Assembly: GCF_007744255.1 (NCBI RefSeq)
Contig: NZ_CP036267.1
Span: 4,630,001 to 4,694,000, forward strand
DNA: 64,000 nucleotides
Reading direction: 5' to 3'
Source of the DNA: Thalassoglobus polymorphus
GTDB taxonomy: Bacteria; Planctomycetota; Planctomycetia; Planctomycetales; Planctomycetaceae
The notes under the pieces were generated by a model. It worked only from the letters and a program-made list of their open reading frames with translations. It made no database searches and was not told the origin of the DNA. Position numbers and translations under genes: made by a program. Below, in pieces: positions 40,663-49,092 of the stretch; within the stretch, counting starts at the first letter, position 1, and each line of letters begins with the position of its first letter.

Positions 40663-41603
40663 GTACATCTGTTATGAATCCTGTACGTTCCAACTCCGCA
40701 GTGAAAGAGCTGGAACAACGATCCTCAGTTGCTACACGCTTGGCCTGCTATGCTGAGATGGCCAAGCCTCGTATCGCCTTGATGGTGCTGCTCTCAATGG
40801 GAGTTGGCTACCTGCTCGGTTCGGAAGGCGTGTGGAGATTGACCCCGTTGCTGAACGCCAGCATTGGTGTCGTCCTCGCTGTCTTTTCAGCGAGTGCACT
40901 GAATCAGGTTTACGAAAGACATACAGATGCCAAGATGAAGAGGACAGAGAACCGTCCGCTCCCTTCTGGGAAACTGACAACTTCTGAAGTGTTGCTGTTT
41001 GCGATTGCTTGCTCAATCGTCTCCTTCTTCTATCTTTTGCTGACAGTGAATCCATTGACAGCAATGCTCACTGCGGCGACAACAGTTTTGTATGCTGGTG
41101 TCTACACTCCGTTGAAGCGTTACACAACATTCTGTACAGCAGTCGGGGCAATTCCAGGTGCGGCTCCTCCGGTTTTGGGTTGGGTTGCAGCGGGGGGATC
41201 ACTCGATATTGTCGCGTTTTCGCTGTTCGCCATTCTGTTTGTCTGGCAGTTCCCACACTTTTTGGCGATTGCCTGGATGTACCATGATCAATACGCCGGA
41301 GCTGGACTAAAAATGGTTCCGGGAGCAGGTCGTCCGAAGGTCATCGGAGCGATTTCTCTGGGATACGCACTGGTCCTGTTACCTGTCAGTTTACTTCCGA
41401 CTCACTTTGGGTTGGCTGGAGATTTTTATGCGGTCGTGGCAATCCTTTTGGGAATTGTTTACGCAGTCGCTGCTTTTGGTTTTTATCGAGACGAATCGCG
41501 TCAACAAGCGAGACGATTACTGTTTGCTTCGCTGATTTATCTTCCCGGTGTGTTGCTGGCGATGACATTCGATCACTTACGATTATTGAACGAAATCCTT
41601 TAG
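40659..41603 (+). CDS. ctaB: protoheme IX farnesyltransferase (haem O synthase)
   Basis: A 314-residue UbiA-family membrane enzyme that joins farnesyl diphosphate to haem B. The prenyl-diphosphate/Mg2+ motifs are [20 protein letters not shown] near 86-105 and the later [19 protein letters not shown] region with a YHDQYAGAG loop. About nine hydrophobic segments are visible. It overlaps ctaA by four bases and precedes coxC by 40 bp. The ordering coxB-coxA-ctaA-ctaB-coxC-coxD provides haem A close to the subunit I it serves. Confidence 0.93.
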   Translation: MSTSVMNPVRSNSAVKELEQRSSVATRLACYAEMAKPRIALMVLLSMGVGYLLGSEGVWRLTPLLNASIGVVLAVFSASALNQVYERHTDAKMKRTENRPLPSGKLTTSEVLLFAIACSIVSFFYLLLTVNPLTAMLTAATTVLYAGVYTPLKRYTTFCTAVGAIPGAAPPVLGWVAAGGSLDIVAFSLFAILFVWQFPHFLAIAWMYHDQYAGAGLKMVPGAGRPKVIGAISLGYALVLLPVSLLPTHFGLAGDFYAVVAILLGIVYAVAAFGFYRDESRQQARRLLFASLIYLPGVLLAMTFDHLRLLNEIL

Positions 41604-41643
41604 GTTTGACTCGCGGTTTTTCCGCAATAGAGGTTGTATTTCC

Positions 41644-42639
41644 ATGTCGCATTCACACCATCCTCCCGCCATGAAGATGGGTTTGCCGATTACCGATGCC
41701 AAGCTTGGTATGTGGTTGTTTCTCGGCACGGAGATCATGTTTTTCACAGCATTCATTGGTTCATACATTGTGCTGTATTTCGGATCGGTCGATGCCACCG
41801 GAAAATCCGCTTGGCCGGTCGCTACGGACGTCACCCATATCAAGATTTGGGCTGGTGGTTTAAACACATTCATTCTGTTGGCTTCGAGTTACTTTGTCGT
41901 TGTCGCACACGAATCGATGGGAAAAAGAGACTACGCCAAAGCTCGAAAATTCCTGGGGCTGACTTTCTTGTTCGCCTGCGTGTTTATGGGAATCAAAGGG
42001 TACGAATACTACGGCAAGTTTTCTCATGAAATCGTGCCTGGTAAAATCCCTGAAACAGAGATGCAAGCGATCAAGAAAATGGAATCTGATATTGAATCGA
42101 GATACCACACTCGACTCGATGCTCTCGTTCCGAATTCGGCAATCGTCAATTCCGAAGGCGAAATGCCAGCGACTCAAGAGATGGTTTACTACCGAAAAGC
42201 TGCTGTTCTTCCGCAAGAAATTGAAGCAGCTGAAGGTGAAAAGAAAAAGAACCTCGAAGCCGTCTCAGCTTTGAATACGGAAGTCAGTCAACTTAAAGAG
42301 AAGATCTCCGCAAACTCTCTGACTTACGATCAGGCGGGTACTCTTCTGCATAACATGGAGAAGGATGAGCAATATGGCTCGCTGTTAAAGGGACTGCACC
42401 TGTCACATCCGATTGTCTATGGCAACCTGTTTGCCTCGACATACTTTTTAATTACAGGATTCCATGCCATCCACGTGATTGTTGGAATGATCTTGTTTGG
42501 TACCGCACTCGCACAAGGAAGTAAACTTAACGAACGTTGGTCAAACTGGGTTGAGAACAGTGGCCTGTACTGGCACTTTGTCGACTTAGTCTGGATTTTC
42601 GTGTTTCCGTTGCTATATATCATTCCCGGCAACATCTAG
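41644..42639 (+). CDS. coxC: cytochrome c oxidase subunit III with a large inserted loop
   Basis: A 331-residue subunit, longer than the 200-270 residues usual for bacterial forms. The core helices begin [21 protein letters not shown], and [21 protein letters not shown] and [21 protein letters not shown] close the protein. Between residues about 125 and 250 lies an inserted charged region with a predicted coiled coil ([19 protein letters not shown], then [12 protein letters not shown]). The end is at TAG 42637-42639, which is also the first three bases of a family-1 repeat. The start (MSHSHHPP) is typical of the caa3 type. Confidence 0.92.
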   Translation: MSHSHHPPAMKMGLPITDAKLGMWLFLGTEIMFFTAFIGSYIVLYFGSVDATGKSAWPVATDVTHIKIWAGGLNTFILLASSYFVVVAHESMGKRDYAKARKFLGLTFLFACVFMGIKGYEYYGKFSHEIVPGKIPETEMQAIKKMESDIESRYHTRLDALVPNSAIVNSEGEMPATQEMVYYRKAAVLPQEIEAAEGEKKKNLEAVSALNTEVSQLKEKISANSLTYDQAGTLLHNMEKDEQYGSLLKGLHLSHPIVYGNLFASTYFLITGFHAIHVIVGMILFGTALAQGSKLNERWSNWVENSGLYWHFVDLVWIFVFPLLYIIPGNI

Positions 42640-42716
42640 AACCAGTCCGAAAACCTCTGGAACAGCTGATTTCTCAACGTTTGAGAGAGCAACTTCAAGT
42701 TTCAGGATCAGTTTTA
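42637..42716. repeat. family-1 palindromic repeat, copy C (inverted), starting in the coxC stop codon
   Basis: 80 bp starting TAGAACCAGTCCGAAAACCT and ending TTTCAGGATCAGTTTTA, the inverse of copies A, B and D. Its first TAG is the stop codon of coxC. The TA at its right end (42715-42716) is also the first TA of a family-3 sequence. The centre TTTCTCAACGTTTGAGAGAG is nearly palindromic. Confidence 0.82.
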
Positions 42717-42806
42717 GAACATTTCGAATGTTGGTCGTGTCCGTGATCATCTCATTCATGACTTCACAGGCCGTTCAGCACGAAGCAGAACGAAAAGACC
42801 AACATT
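42715..42806. repeat. family-3 segment with a 10-bp inverted repeat
   Basis: It begins TAGAACATTTCGAATGTTGG and is similar to 2134-2162. AATGTTGGTC at 42727-42736 is the perfect inverse of GACCAACATT at 42797-42806, so the segment could fold into a 10-bp stem with a 60-base loop. It lies between coxC and coxD, directly joined to copy C of family 1. The exact borders are uncertain. Confidence 0.5.
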
Positions 42807-42937
42807 TGATTTTCGCTACCGTTGACATTCCTTCAGACTGAACGCTGCCGTATTTTCATCGATCTTCGGATCGATTCAACCTGAATCACGTTTCGCTGAA
42901 CGCTTCGACGTTCCAGCAATTAGAATAAGGCCCAATC

Positions 42938-43369
42938 ATGGACCAGTCACACGCTCAATCACAACATCACGTGAATTACTTTTTGGTTTTCATGGGTCTG
43001 TGTGTTTGCACTGCGTTGTCTGTGATATTTGATGTTGTTGAGATGTCACCAACCTTGGTTGTGATTGCCGTGCTCGCAGTCGCGGTCGCTAAAGCAACAT
43101 TCGTGTTGAAATACTTCATGCACTTGAAGTTTGAAGGTCGATGGAAGTTCGTCATCCTGATGCCGACAGTGATCTTGTCAATCGGACTGATGATTGGACT
43201 CGCACCTGACGTAGCGATGCACTACTACGATTACAACGCCATGCAGACACGCCTCACTGCGCATCACAATGAAGAAGGCTACGGAGAAGGACAAAACGAC
43301 CACAGTGGTGAGACCGCTACTGAAGCTGAAGCGAACCAAAAAGCGAACGCTCAGCCAGCTGGTCATTGA
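42938..43369 (+). CDS. cytochrome c oxidase subunit IV family protein
   Basis: A 143-residue protein with three membrane helices (about 9-28, 36-53 and 67-87): NYFLVFMGLCVCTALSVIFD, then VVIAVLAVAVAKATFVLKYF followed by MHLKFEGRWKF, the hallmark of the prokaryotic CtaF/COX4 family. The C-terminal 50 residues are polar and rich in Glu, Gln and Ala. It stabilises the oxidase complex in other bacteria. It ends the run of oxidase subunits; a non-coding stretch with repeats separates it from coxC. Confidence 0.85.
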   Translation: MDQSHAQSQHHVNYFLVFMGLCVCTALSVIFDVVEMSPTLVVIAVLAVAVAKATFVLKYFMHLKFEGRWKFVILMPTVILSIGLMIGLAPDVAMHYYDYNAMQTRLTAHHNEEGYGEGQNDHSGETATEAEANQKANAQPAGH

Positions 43370-43467
43370 TCGCCACTGAACAAAATCATGAACACTAACT
43401 AAAACGGAACAGTCCATGACGTTCCCTGTGAAGATCATTAATTCCATCACTGTTTGTTAGTCTCTCC

Positions 43468-43533
43468 AGAGCAATTCCAATATCAGTTTTCATGATCTGC
43501 CGCGTAACGAGCAGTTTGTGGAGTCGTGAAAGT
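43468..43533. repeat. diverged dispersed repeat, related to 61720-61744
   Basis: It begins AGAGCAATTCCAATATC, similar to family 3, and ends with a 24-base block at 43510-43533 that matches 61721-61744 at 21 positions (AGCAGTTT, then AGTCGTGAAAGT). It lies in the leader of the ABC ATPase gene. The full size of the unit is not clear. Confidence 0.4.
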
Positions 43534-43624
43534 AACCGATACGGACACGACAAGCATTGAAACGCTCTCATTTCTACTACCGGTTTCAATATTGAAGCCG
43601 GTTTTCTGTCGTACAGGATGGTTC

Positions 43625-44554
43625 ATGCCAGCCGTTGAAGTCGAACAACTCGTGTTTCGATATGGAGATCGCGTTGCTCTGAATGACGTTGGGTTTACAG
43701 TGCCGGCCGGGGATGTCTTCGGCCTGCTGGGACCAAACGGAGGAGGAAAGTCCACGCTGTTTCGCGTCCTCTCAACTCTTCTTCCTATTCAAGAAGGGAG
43801 CGCCCAGGTTTGTGGGCATTCCGTCTTATCTGATCCCGACGCGGTCCGGCGCTGCATTGGCGTGACGTTTCAGTCTCCCAGCCTGGATCTGAAGTTAACT
43901 GTCGCTGAAAACCTGAAACACCAAGGGCATCTCTACGGACTTTATGGAGCGGAGCTTCGGACACGTTGTCAAACAGTCATGGCGCAACTGGGTGTCGCAG
44001 ATCGAGCGAATGATTTTGCTGAGAAACTTTCTGGCGGTCTGAAACGCAGAGTCGAAATCGCAAAGTCCCTGTTGCACTCACCTGAAATCTTATTGCTTGA
44101 CGAGCCAAGCACCGGGCTCGACCCCAGAGCGCGTCATGATTTGTGGGAAACTTTATTGAAACTGCAAAAGGAATCCGAAGTCACAATTCTTGTCACGACA
44201 CACCTCATGGAAGAAGCTGCCAGATGTGGCCGACTCGGAATACTCGATGAAGGAAAATTGATCGCGCTAGGGACACCTGACGAACTGCAAGCGATGGTCG
44301 GTGGAGACAGCCTCACTATTCAGGCAGAAAACCAAGACCAACTTGCCGCTCAGCTCCGTCAACAATTGCACGTTGATGTACAAAAGATCGGAGAGACGCT
44401 GCGGATCGAACAAGAGAATGGCCACGAACTACTCGTCCAAATTGCGACTCAATTTCCTGGTCAGTTTCAGAACCTGACGCTTGGAAAGCCAACTCTTGAG
44501 GATGTCTTTATTAAATTGACTGGGCGGCGTTTAGACGAAGGTGAAGCAGCATGA
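43625..44554 (+). CDS. ABC transporter ATP-binding protein
   Basis: A 309-residue ATPase starting at ATG 43625 (MPAVEVEQLVFRYGDRVAL); the frame stays open for about 100 bp upstream but nothing conserved lies there. Walker A is GPNGGGKST near 36-44, the signature is LSGGLKRR and Walker B is ILLLDEPSTGLD. A C-terminal extension of some 80 residues after the H-loop (TTHLMEEA) is typical of ABC-2 exporters with a NosF/CcmA-like ATPase. It overlaps the permease gene by four bases. Location in the oxidase block suggests a role in oxidase or copper assembly, which is inferred only. Confidence 0.88.
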   Translation: MPAVEVEQLVFRYGDRVALNDVGFTVPAGDVFGLLGPNGGGKSTLFRVLSTLLPIQEGSAQVCGHSVLSDPDAVRRCIGVTFQSPSLDLKLTVAENLKHQGHLYGLYGAELRTRCQTVMAQLGVADRANDFAEKLSGGLKRRVEIAKSLLHSPEILLLDEPSTGLDPRARHDLWETLLKLQKESEVTILVTTHLMEEAARCGRLGILDEGKLIALGTPDELQAMVGGDSLTIQAENQDQLAAQLRQQLHVDVQKIGETLRIEQENGHELLVQIATQFPGQFQNLTLGKPTLEDVFIKLTGRRLDEGEAA

Positions 44555-45393
44555 GCAGCACCACACAAGCTCAACGTTCCCCGTTATGGACAGCGACCTG
44601 GACACTGGCTGTCCGAGAAGTCGTGCGTTTTTTGCGGCAACGATCCCGCGTGATTGGTGCTGTCGGCCAACCGGTTGTCTTCTGGATTCTCTTTGGAGCT
44701 GGATTGCATGGGTCTTTTGCAATGCCCGGAACCGAGGGCGAGAACGCTCTTTCGTTTCAGGAGTACTTTCTTCCCGGCGTGGCGGTTCTGATTGTCCTGT
44801 TCACGTCAATCTTTTCTTCGATCTCGGTCATTCAAGACCGCAACGAAGGGTTCATGCAAGGAGTGCTGGTCGCTCCTGTTCCACGTTCTGCGATCGTATT
44901 AGGCAAAGTTCTCGGCGGAACAGCTTTAGCGTTGCTTCAGGCGTTCTTGTTCCTCATCGTGGCTCCTCTGTTACAATTTGTGAATCTTGCCCCCGAAATG
45001 AGTTTTGCATTCTCACTGTCGAGCATGATTCAGGCAGCTTTGTTCTTATTTTGGATATCTTTGGGGCTGACAGCGCTGGGATATCTCTTTGCCTGGAAAA
45101 TTGATTCCGTTCAGGGATACCATGGAGTAATGAGCGTTGTCTTATTACCGATGTGGTTGTTATCGGGGGCGTTCTTTCCCGGTTCAGGTTCTCTCTGGAT
45201 GAGCTGGATCATGCGACTGAACCCATTGACATACGGGGTTGCAGGTTTGAGGCGAACACTCGTCGAGAACCAGGCACTGCTGACGGATTCTCCATCAAAA
45301 GCAACGTGTATCATTGTGACGGTTGGATTTGCGATGGCCTGTTTACTCATCGATGTTTGGATCACACGCCGAGACCCAGCGGTGGCCTCATGA
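44551..45393 (+). CDS. ABC-2 type permease
   Basis: A 280-residue protein with about six transmembrane helices and an ABC-2 motif, LLPMWLLSGAFFPGSGSLWMSWI, followed by NPLTYGVAGLR, the classical ending of the family. It starts by overlapping the ATPase gene in an ATGA sequence and overlaps the next gene (Sco/DUF420) in the same way. ATPase, permease and Sco are therefore one translationally coupled unit. The substrate is not known. In nos and ccm systems such exporters serve metal-centre or cofactor maturation outside the membrane. Confidence 0.87.
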   Translation: MSSTTQAQRSPLWTATWTLAVREVVRFLRQRSRVIGAVGQPVVFWILFGAGLHGSFAMPGTEGENALSFQEYFLPGVAVLIVLFTSIFSSISVIQDRNEGFMQGVLVAPVPRSAIVLGKVLGGTALALLQAFLFLIVAPLLQFVNLAPEMSFAFSLSSMIQAALFLFWISLGLTALGYLFAWKIDSVQGYHGVMSVVLLPMWLLSGAFFPGSGSLWMSWIMRLNPLTYGVAGLRRTLVENQALLTDSPSKATCIIVTVGFAMACLLIDVWITRRDPAVAS

Positions 45394-46652
45394 TTGGATA
45401 CTTCAACGAAAACCGACGCATTATGAATTCTCCTCGATGGCAGGTGTTGTCATTGTCCCTTGTTGCGTTCTGCTTGCTTGCCAGCATGACGTGCGAGGAA
45501 CTCTTCGCGCAGAATGAAACTCCTGCAGAACTCCCTGAAAATCAAGTTCTGGAACCGGGAGACACTCTGCCGCTGACATATCGACGTAGCGCCTATGACC
45601 AACCTCAAGTCTGGAATCCGGACGAAGTTGACGACTTCACCCTGGTTGACCAGACAGGACAAGAATTCACGAAAGAGGATTTGCTTGGCAAACCATGGAT
45701 CGTGAACTTCATCTTTGCTCAATGTCCGCATCAATGCCCGATGACATCACGGATGATGATGGAATTTGACAAAACGGTCTCCGATGTCGATATGCGAATG
45801 GTGACGATTACGGTCAATCCTGAAGAAGATACCGTCGAGATCATGCGAAAGTATGCCGACATCTGGGAAGCTGATCCCAAGCGATGGTTGTTTGCAACTG
45901 GTGATCCCGTTCAAGTCTGGAAGCTGATCCGCGAAGGTTTTAAAGTGACCGCGTGGGAAAACGTGGGGACTGCACGACAACCGGGAATGGAGTTTGCGCA
46001 CGACAACAACATCATCCATGTCGATGCTGCCGGAAAAATTCTCGGACGTTACAACTCCATCGATCCGAAAGAGATGTCGGTGTTGCGACGCGTTCTGAAA
46101 GGGGACATTGAAACCCCGGACGAGTTTCGTCCCGTCGTCATCGAAGCGCGCGAAGCACAGCAAGCTACCGTTCTGGAATACATGAAAAAGGTCAAAGCCG
46201 ACCCACTCGCAAAGCTTCCCTACTGGGCGAAGCGTTTGCCGGCCACCAATGCGATGCTCAACGCTCTGGCCACACTTTTGCTAATGCTCGGTTTCACAGC
46301 GATCAAAGCGAAGCTCACAAGTTTGCATAAAAAACTGATGTTGTATGCATTCGGCGTCTCCTGTCTGTTTTTGATTTCCTACCTGGTTTACCATTTCGCC
46401 CTGTACCAATACGCGGGCGTCCGTGGAAAGCCGTTTGAGCAGACTGGAACGATTCGAACTGTCTATTTCTCAATATTGATCAGCCACGTTATCTTAGCTG
46501 CAATGGTCCCCGTATTAGCGTTAGTCACGATTACCAAAGGACTTCGGCAGAACTGGGAGTCGCATCGAAAGTGGGCAAAAGTCACCTTCCCAATCTGGCT
46601 GTACGTGTCGATTACAGGTGTTATCATTTACTGGATGTTGTACAAGCTTTGA
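45390..46652 (+). CDS. Sco1/SenC copper chaperone fused to a DUF420 membrane domain
   Basis: From ATG 45390 the protein has 420 residues. A hydrophobic signal or anchor (about 17-33) is followed by a thioredoxin-like Sco domain whose CPHQC (C112, C116) is the CxxxC copper site; the later HDNNIIHVDAAGK supplies the third ligand His. The remaining 150 residues contain four transmembrane segments of DUF420 type (PATNAMLNALATLLLMLGFT onward, then SYLVYHF). Sco inserts copper into CuA. DUF420 genes often lie next to Sco genes; here both are in one chain. It overlaps the ABC permease gene in ATGA. Confidence 0.88.
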   Translation: MIGYFNENRRIMNSPRWQVLSLSLVAFCLLASMTCEELFAQNETPAELPENQVLEPGDTLPLTYRRSAYDQPQVWNPDEVDDFTLVDQTGQEFTKEDLLGKPWIVNFIFAQCPHQCPMTSRMMMEFDKTVSDVDMRMVTITVNPEEDTVEIMRKYADIWEADPKRWLFATGDPVQVWKLIREGFKVTAWENVGTARQPGMEFAHDNNIIHVDAAGKILGRYNSIDPKEMSVLRRVLKGDIETPDEFRPVVIEAREAQQATVLEYMKKVKADPLAKLPYWAKRLPATNAMLNALATLLLMLGFTAIKAKLTSLHKKLMLYAFGVSCLFLISYLVYHFALYQYAGVRGKPFEQTGTIRTVYFSILISHVILAAMVPVLALVTITKGLRQNWESHRKWAKVTFPIWLYVSITGVIIYWMLYKL

Positions 46653-46689
46653 TCAAGCCTTGACCAACTCAACAATACAGGTCGATTAG

Positions 46690-47007
46690 ATGTTTAAGCA
46701 AATTCGAATTTTACTCGTCGCACTCGTTTTTTCGAGTGGTTTCTTCATGAGCAGCGCAGCTCAAGCATGCCCGATGTGTGCGGTGGCGAATGAAGATGCG
46801 CAAGATGATGTCACACTCGCTCGACCACGCGCTTACATGTACAGCATTCTGTTCATGCTGGCGATGCCAGCCACCATGTTCACTGCGTTCGGAATCTCTT
46901 TCTATCGACTCTCTCAAAAAAGAGCTGCCATGCATGAAGAAATGCTGGCGACAGGTCACTCCGACTCGGAAGGTTCAATCAATCCATCGGCGACCGCTGA
47001 GGAATAA
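46690..47007 (+). CDS. small membrane protein with CPMC motif
   Basis: A 105-residue protein that I do not recognise by name. A signal-peptide-like N-terminus ends at AAQA, right before CPMC at 27-30, the form of a thiol/metal site just after a cleaved signal. A single helix lies at about 50-72 and the tail is polar. It is 37 bp after the Sco/DUF420 gene and in the same direction, so a role in copper or thiol handling for oxidase assembly is plausible but unproven. It ends the rightward block; a structured non-coding region follows. Confidence 0.65.
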   Translation: MFKQIRILLVALVFSSGFFMSSAAQACPMCAVANEDAQDDVTLARPRAYMYSILFMLAMPATMFTAFGISFYRLSQKRAAMHEEMLATGHSDSEGSINPSATAEE

Positions 47008-47049
47008 TCAAAGTCACGCTGAAGAAGGCGTATCGGAACCCTCGGAGCA

Positions 47050-47136
47050 TGCAGGCACAGCCTTCTCAGCTGGTTGAAATGACCTCTGGGAGGTCCTCCA
47101 CTTCTGCTGATTTTCAAGAGGCCAATTGTGCCTGCA
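47050..47136. other. long imperfect hairpin
   Basis: TGCAGGCACA at 47050-47059 is the exact inverse of TGTGCCTGCA at 47127-47136. Nested complementary blocks (TCAGC/GCTGA) and an inner GACCTC-TG-GGAGGTC stem extend it. It lies 43 bp after the stop of the CPMC protein gene and could close the respiratory transcript or be a structured RNA element. No T-run follows. Confidence 0.5.
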
Positions 47137-47150
47137 TCAGCAACGATTGT

Positions 47151-47255
47151 TAGAGCATCTATCGAATGAGTGTTCAGGTTCTGCCTCGCAGCGAACAGCA
47201 ATTTCATTGGAGAAACGCGTTCTTCACGGGCATACAGTAGAGCAAGCTCGCTCTA
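47151..47255 (+). repeat. family-2 palindromic repeat, copy 4
   Basis: 105 bp beginning TAGAGCATCTATCGAATGAG and ending TAGAGCAAGCTCGCTCTA, with the shared CGTTCTTCACGGGCA block. The terminal CTA at 47253-47255 is the TAG stop of the 51-residue protein gene on the minus strand. It occupies the convergent gap after the hairpin at 47050. Confidence 0.85.
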
Positions 47256-47408
47256 GCGAGCAGATTTCATCATCAGGTAGCCAAGAACAAAGACGACGAC
47301 GAGAACCATCCCGTACTGTGCCGGGGACAGGTTTTCCCAAAACTCAAATGCGTAACGCTTATAAGTACGCATGTAACTGTAGAATGGCATTGCCAAGAAG
47401 GGCGACAT
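47253..47408 (-). CDS. 51-residue single-helix membrane protein (unknown)
   Basis: This short gene starts at ATG 47408 and stops at TAG 47253, giving 51 residues. The N-terminus MSPFLAMPFYSYMRTYKRYA is aromatic and basic, followed by FEFWENLSPAQ and a strongly hydrophobic helix (QYGMVLVVVFVLGYLMM) ending in KSAR. That is a typical small integral-membrane subunit layout. GAGG is present eight bases before the start. Its stop coincides with the terminus of a family-2 repeat, as for several real genes here, which supports it. It could be a small subunit of a membrane complex; nothing more can be said. Confidence 0.6.
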   Translation of the reverse strand: MSPFLAMPFYSYMRTYKRYAFEFWENLSPAQYGMVLVVVFVLGYLMMKSAR

Positions 47409-47669
47409 GGTTTACCTCGAACGGTCCGCTTTGAAGGGGGGATCTCTTCGAAACCCTACGTCATGAAGGTGTCGAGGCAACTCAGTTTCACAGAAACTGC
47501 TCACGAACGATCAGGACAATCATTTCAATCGCTCCAATTCGATTGTTCATCACGCCTCCCACGCACACGACTTGCTTCCATGTTGCATTGCTGAGGTAAA
47601 AGAGAGGCCCAGAGCAGCATCGAAGCGGCATTCACAGTATGCAGCGTGGCCCAAAAAACTCGAAGCGTT

Positions 47670-49016
47670 CTATTCGAAAGTTGCTTTTCTGCGGAGAGTG
47701 TGGTGGTACGACTGCGCAAATCGGTGTGATTCATCACGTACATATTGCAACAGCCGCAGAGCGTAAGAATGTCGGCTGAGGCGCTTTGGTTCTGACTCTC
47801 CGGGAACGAAGATTTCTTCCTCGCGTTTCGCTAGCGAGATCGTAAAGGGGGGATCGATTTCGAGCACGCGCATCGCCTCCATGGCTGCGCTGAGTTGCCC
47901 CTTCCCGCCATCGATCAAGAGAATGTCGGGGTAGGCTCCCCCCTCTTGTGAGAGTCGTCTCAGTCGACGACCAACAACTTCCCGTATTGAAGCAAAGTCG
48001 TCGACTCCCTCGACGGTGCGGATTTTGTAACGCTTATAGCCATGCTTGAATGGAAGCCCATCGATGAACTGGACGAGGCTGGCTACGGTTTCGCCTCCTT
48101 GTAGATGAGCGATGTCGACCCCCTCAATCACACGTGGGACTTCGTCAAGATTGAAGACCTTTTTGAGGCCGCGCAGCCCTTTTTTCGGGTCGATGTAAAA
48201 GACTTCTGGCTGAACATGATCATCCAGATTTCCGCGCAAGTTCAAACTATCAAGAGCTTTGATCTCATCGCGAATTCTGGCAGCCTTTTCGAATTTGAGT
48301 TCTTTGGATGCCAGTTGCATCTCCTTCTTCAGCTCTCTCAGAAGCTTGACCTTCTTGCCATCTAGAAACATCCTCAATCGGCGGATGTCTTCACGGTATT
48401 CCTCTTTACTGATTCGCAAGTTACAGGGGGCTGTGCATTGGTCGATGCTGGCAAGCAAACAGGGACGGAACCACTTCCAACGTTCGTCCTCTTCCTCAAT
48501 CTCCAACGGACACGTTCGGAACTTAAAGATCTTTTGAAGAACAGAAATCGTCCCACGCAGTTTTTTAGCTGAAGTGAACGGGCCATAAAGCTTGACCCCT
48601 TTCGCTTCCGGCTTTCTGGTGAATTCGACCCGAGGAAACTCTTCGTTGATTCGAATTTGCAGGTACGGAAACGTTTTGTCGTCTTTGAGTTCCTGGTTGA
48701 ATTTCGGCTGAATATCTTTGATCAATCGCGATTCGAGAAGGAGTGCGTCGACTTCAGATTCCGTCTTAATGAAATCGAGATCGGCAATTTCAGTAACCAG
48801 ACTTGCCGTACGCTGATCGACAGCCGCAGCGGTGGTGAAGTAGCTGGAAGCTCGACTGCGGAGTTGAAGTGCTTTCCCAATGTAGATGACACGCCCCAGG
48901 TTGTCTTTCATCAGGTAGACGCCCGGAGTCTGTGGAAATGTTTTGACCTTCTCCTCCGGTGGGACCGCAGGAGTGGTTGGAGATTGAGTTTCCAGATTGT
49001 CTTCCGACTCATCCAT
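47670..49016 (-). CDS. uvrC: UvrC-like excinuclease subunit lacking the C-terminal HhH region
   Basis: A 448-residue protein, shorter than the usual 600 or so. The GIY-YIG nuclease domain lies at about 29-70 (GVYLMKDNLGRVIYIGKAL), the UVR helical motif near 232-262 (KKEMQLASKELKFEKAARIR), and the RNase H-like nuclease with VDIAHLQGGETVASLVQF and DILLIDGGKGQLSAA follows. The chain stops just after RDESHRFAQSYHHTLRRK, i.e. before the tandem helix-hairpin-helix that normally binds DNA. I find no continuation in other frames in the following 150 bp. It makes the 3' and 5' incisions of nucleotide excision repair. Confidence 0.88.
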   Translation of the reverse strand: MDESEDNLETQSPTTPAVPPEEKVKTFPQTPGVYLMKDNLGRVIYIGKALQLRSRASSYFTTAAAVDQRTASLVTEIADLDFIKTESEVDALLLESRLIKDIQPKFNQELKDDKTFPYLQIRINEEFPRVEFTRKPEAKGVKLYGPFTSAKKLRGTISVLQKIFKFRTCPLEIEEEDERWKWFRPCLLASIDQCTAPCNLRISKEEYREDIRRLRMFLDGKKVKLLRELKKEMQLASKELKFEKAARIRDEIKALDSLNLRGNLDDHVQPEVFYIDPKKGLRGLKKVFNLDEVPRVIEGVDIAHLQGGETVASLVQFIDGLPFKHGYKRYKIRTVEGVDDFASIREVVGRRLRRLSQEGGAYPDILLIDGGKGQLSAAMEAMRVLEIDPPFTISLAKREEEIFVPGESEPKRLSRHSYALRLLQYVRDESHRFAQSYHHTLRRKATFE

Positions 49017-49092
49017 GACGCAGCTTTATATCGTGTTGATTCAACGAGAGATTCTGAAGCCGCTCGACTGGACGACTGCAAAGAACCGGCCT

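Noticed and set aside
47670-47690. The uvrC stop region (TAGAACGCTTCGAG on the minus strand) as another repeat terminus
   Set aside because: The first bases look like family-1/family-2 ends, but the similarity stops after about 13 bases and no internal block follows.
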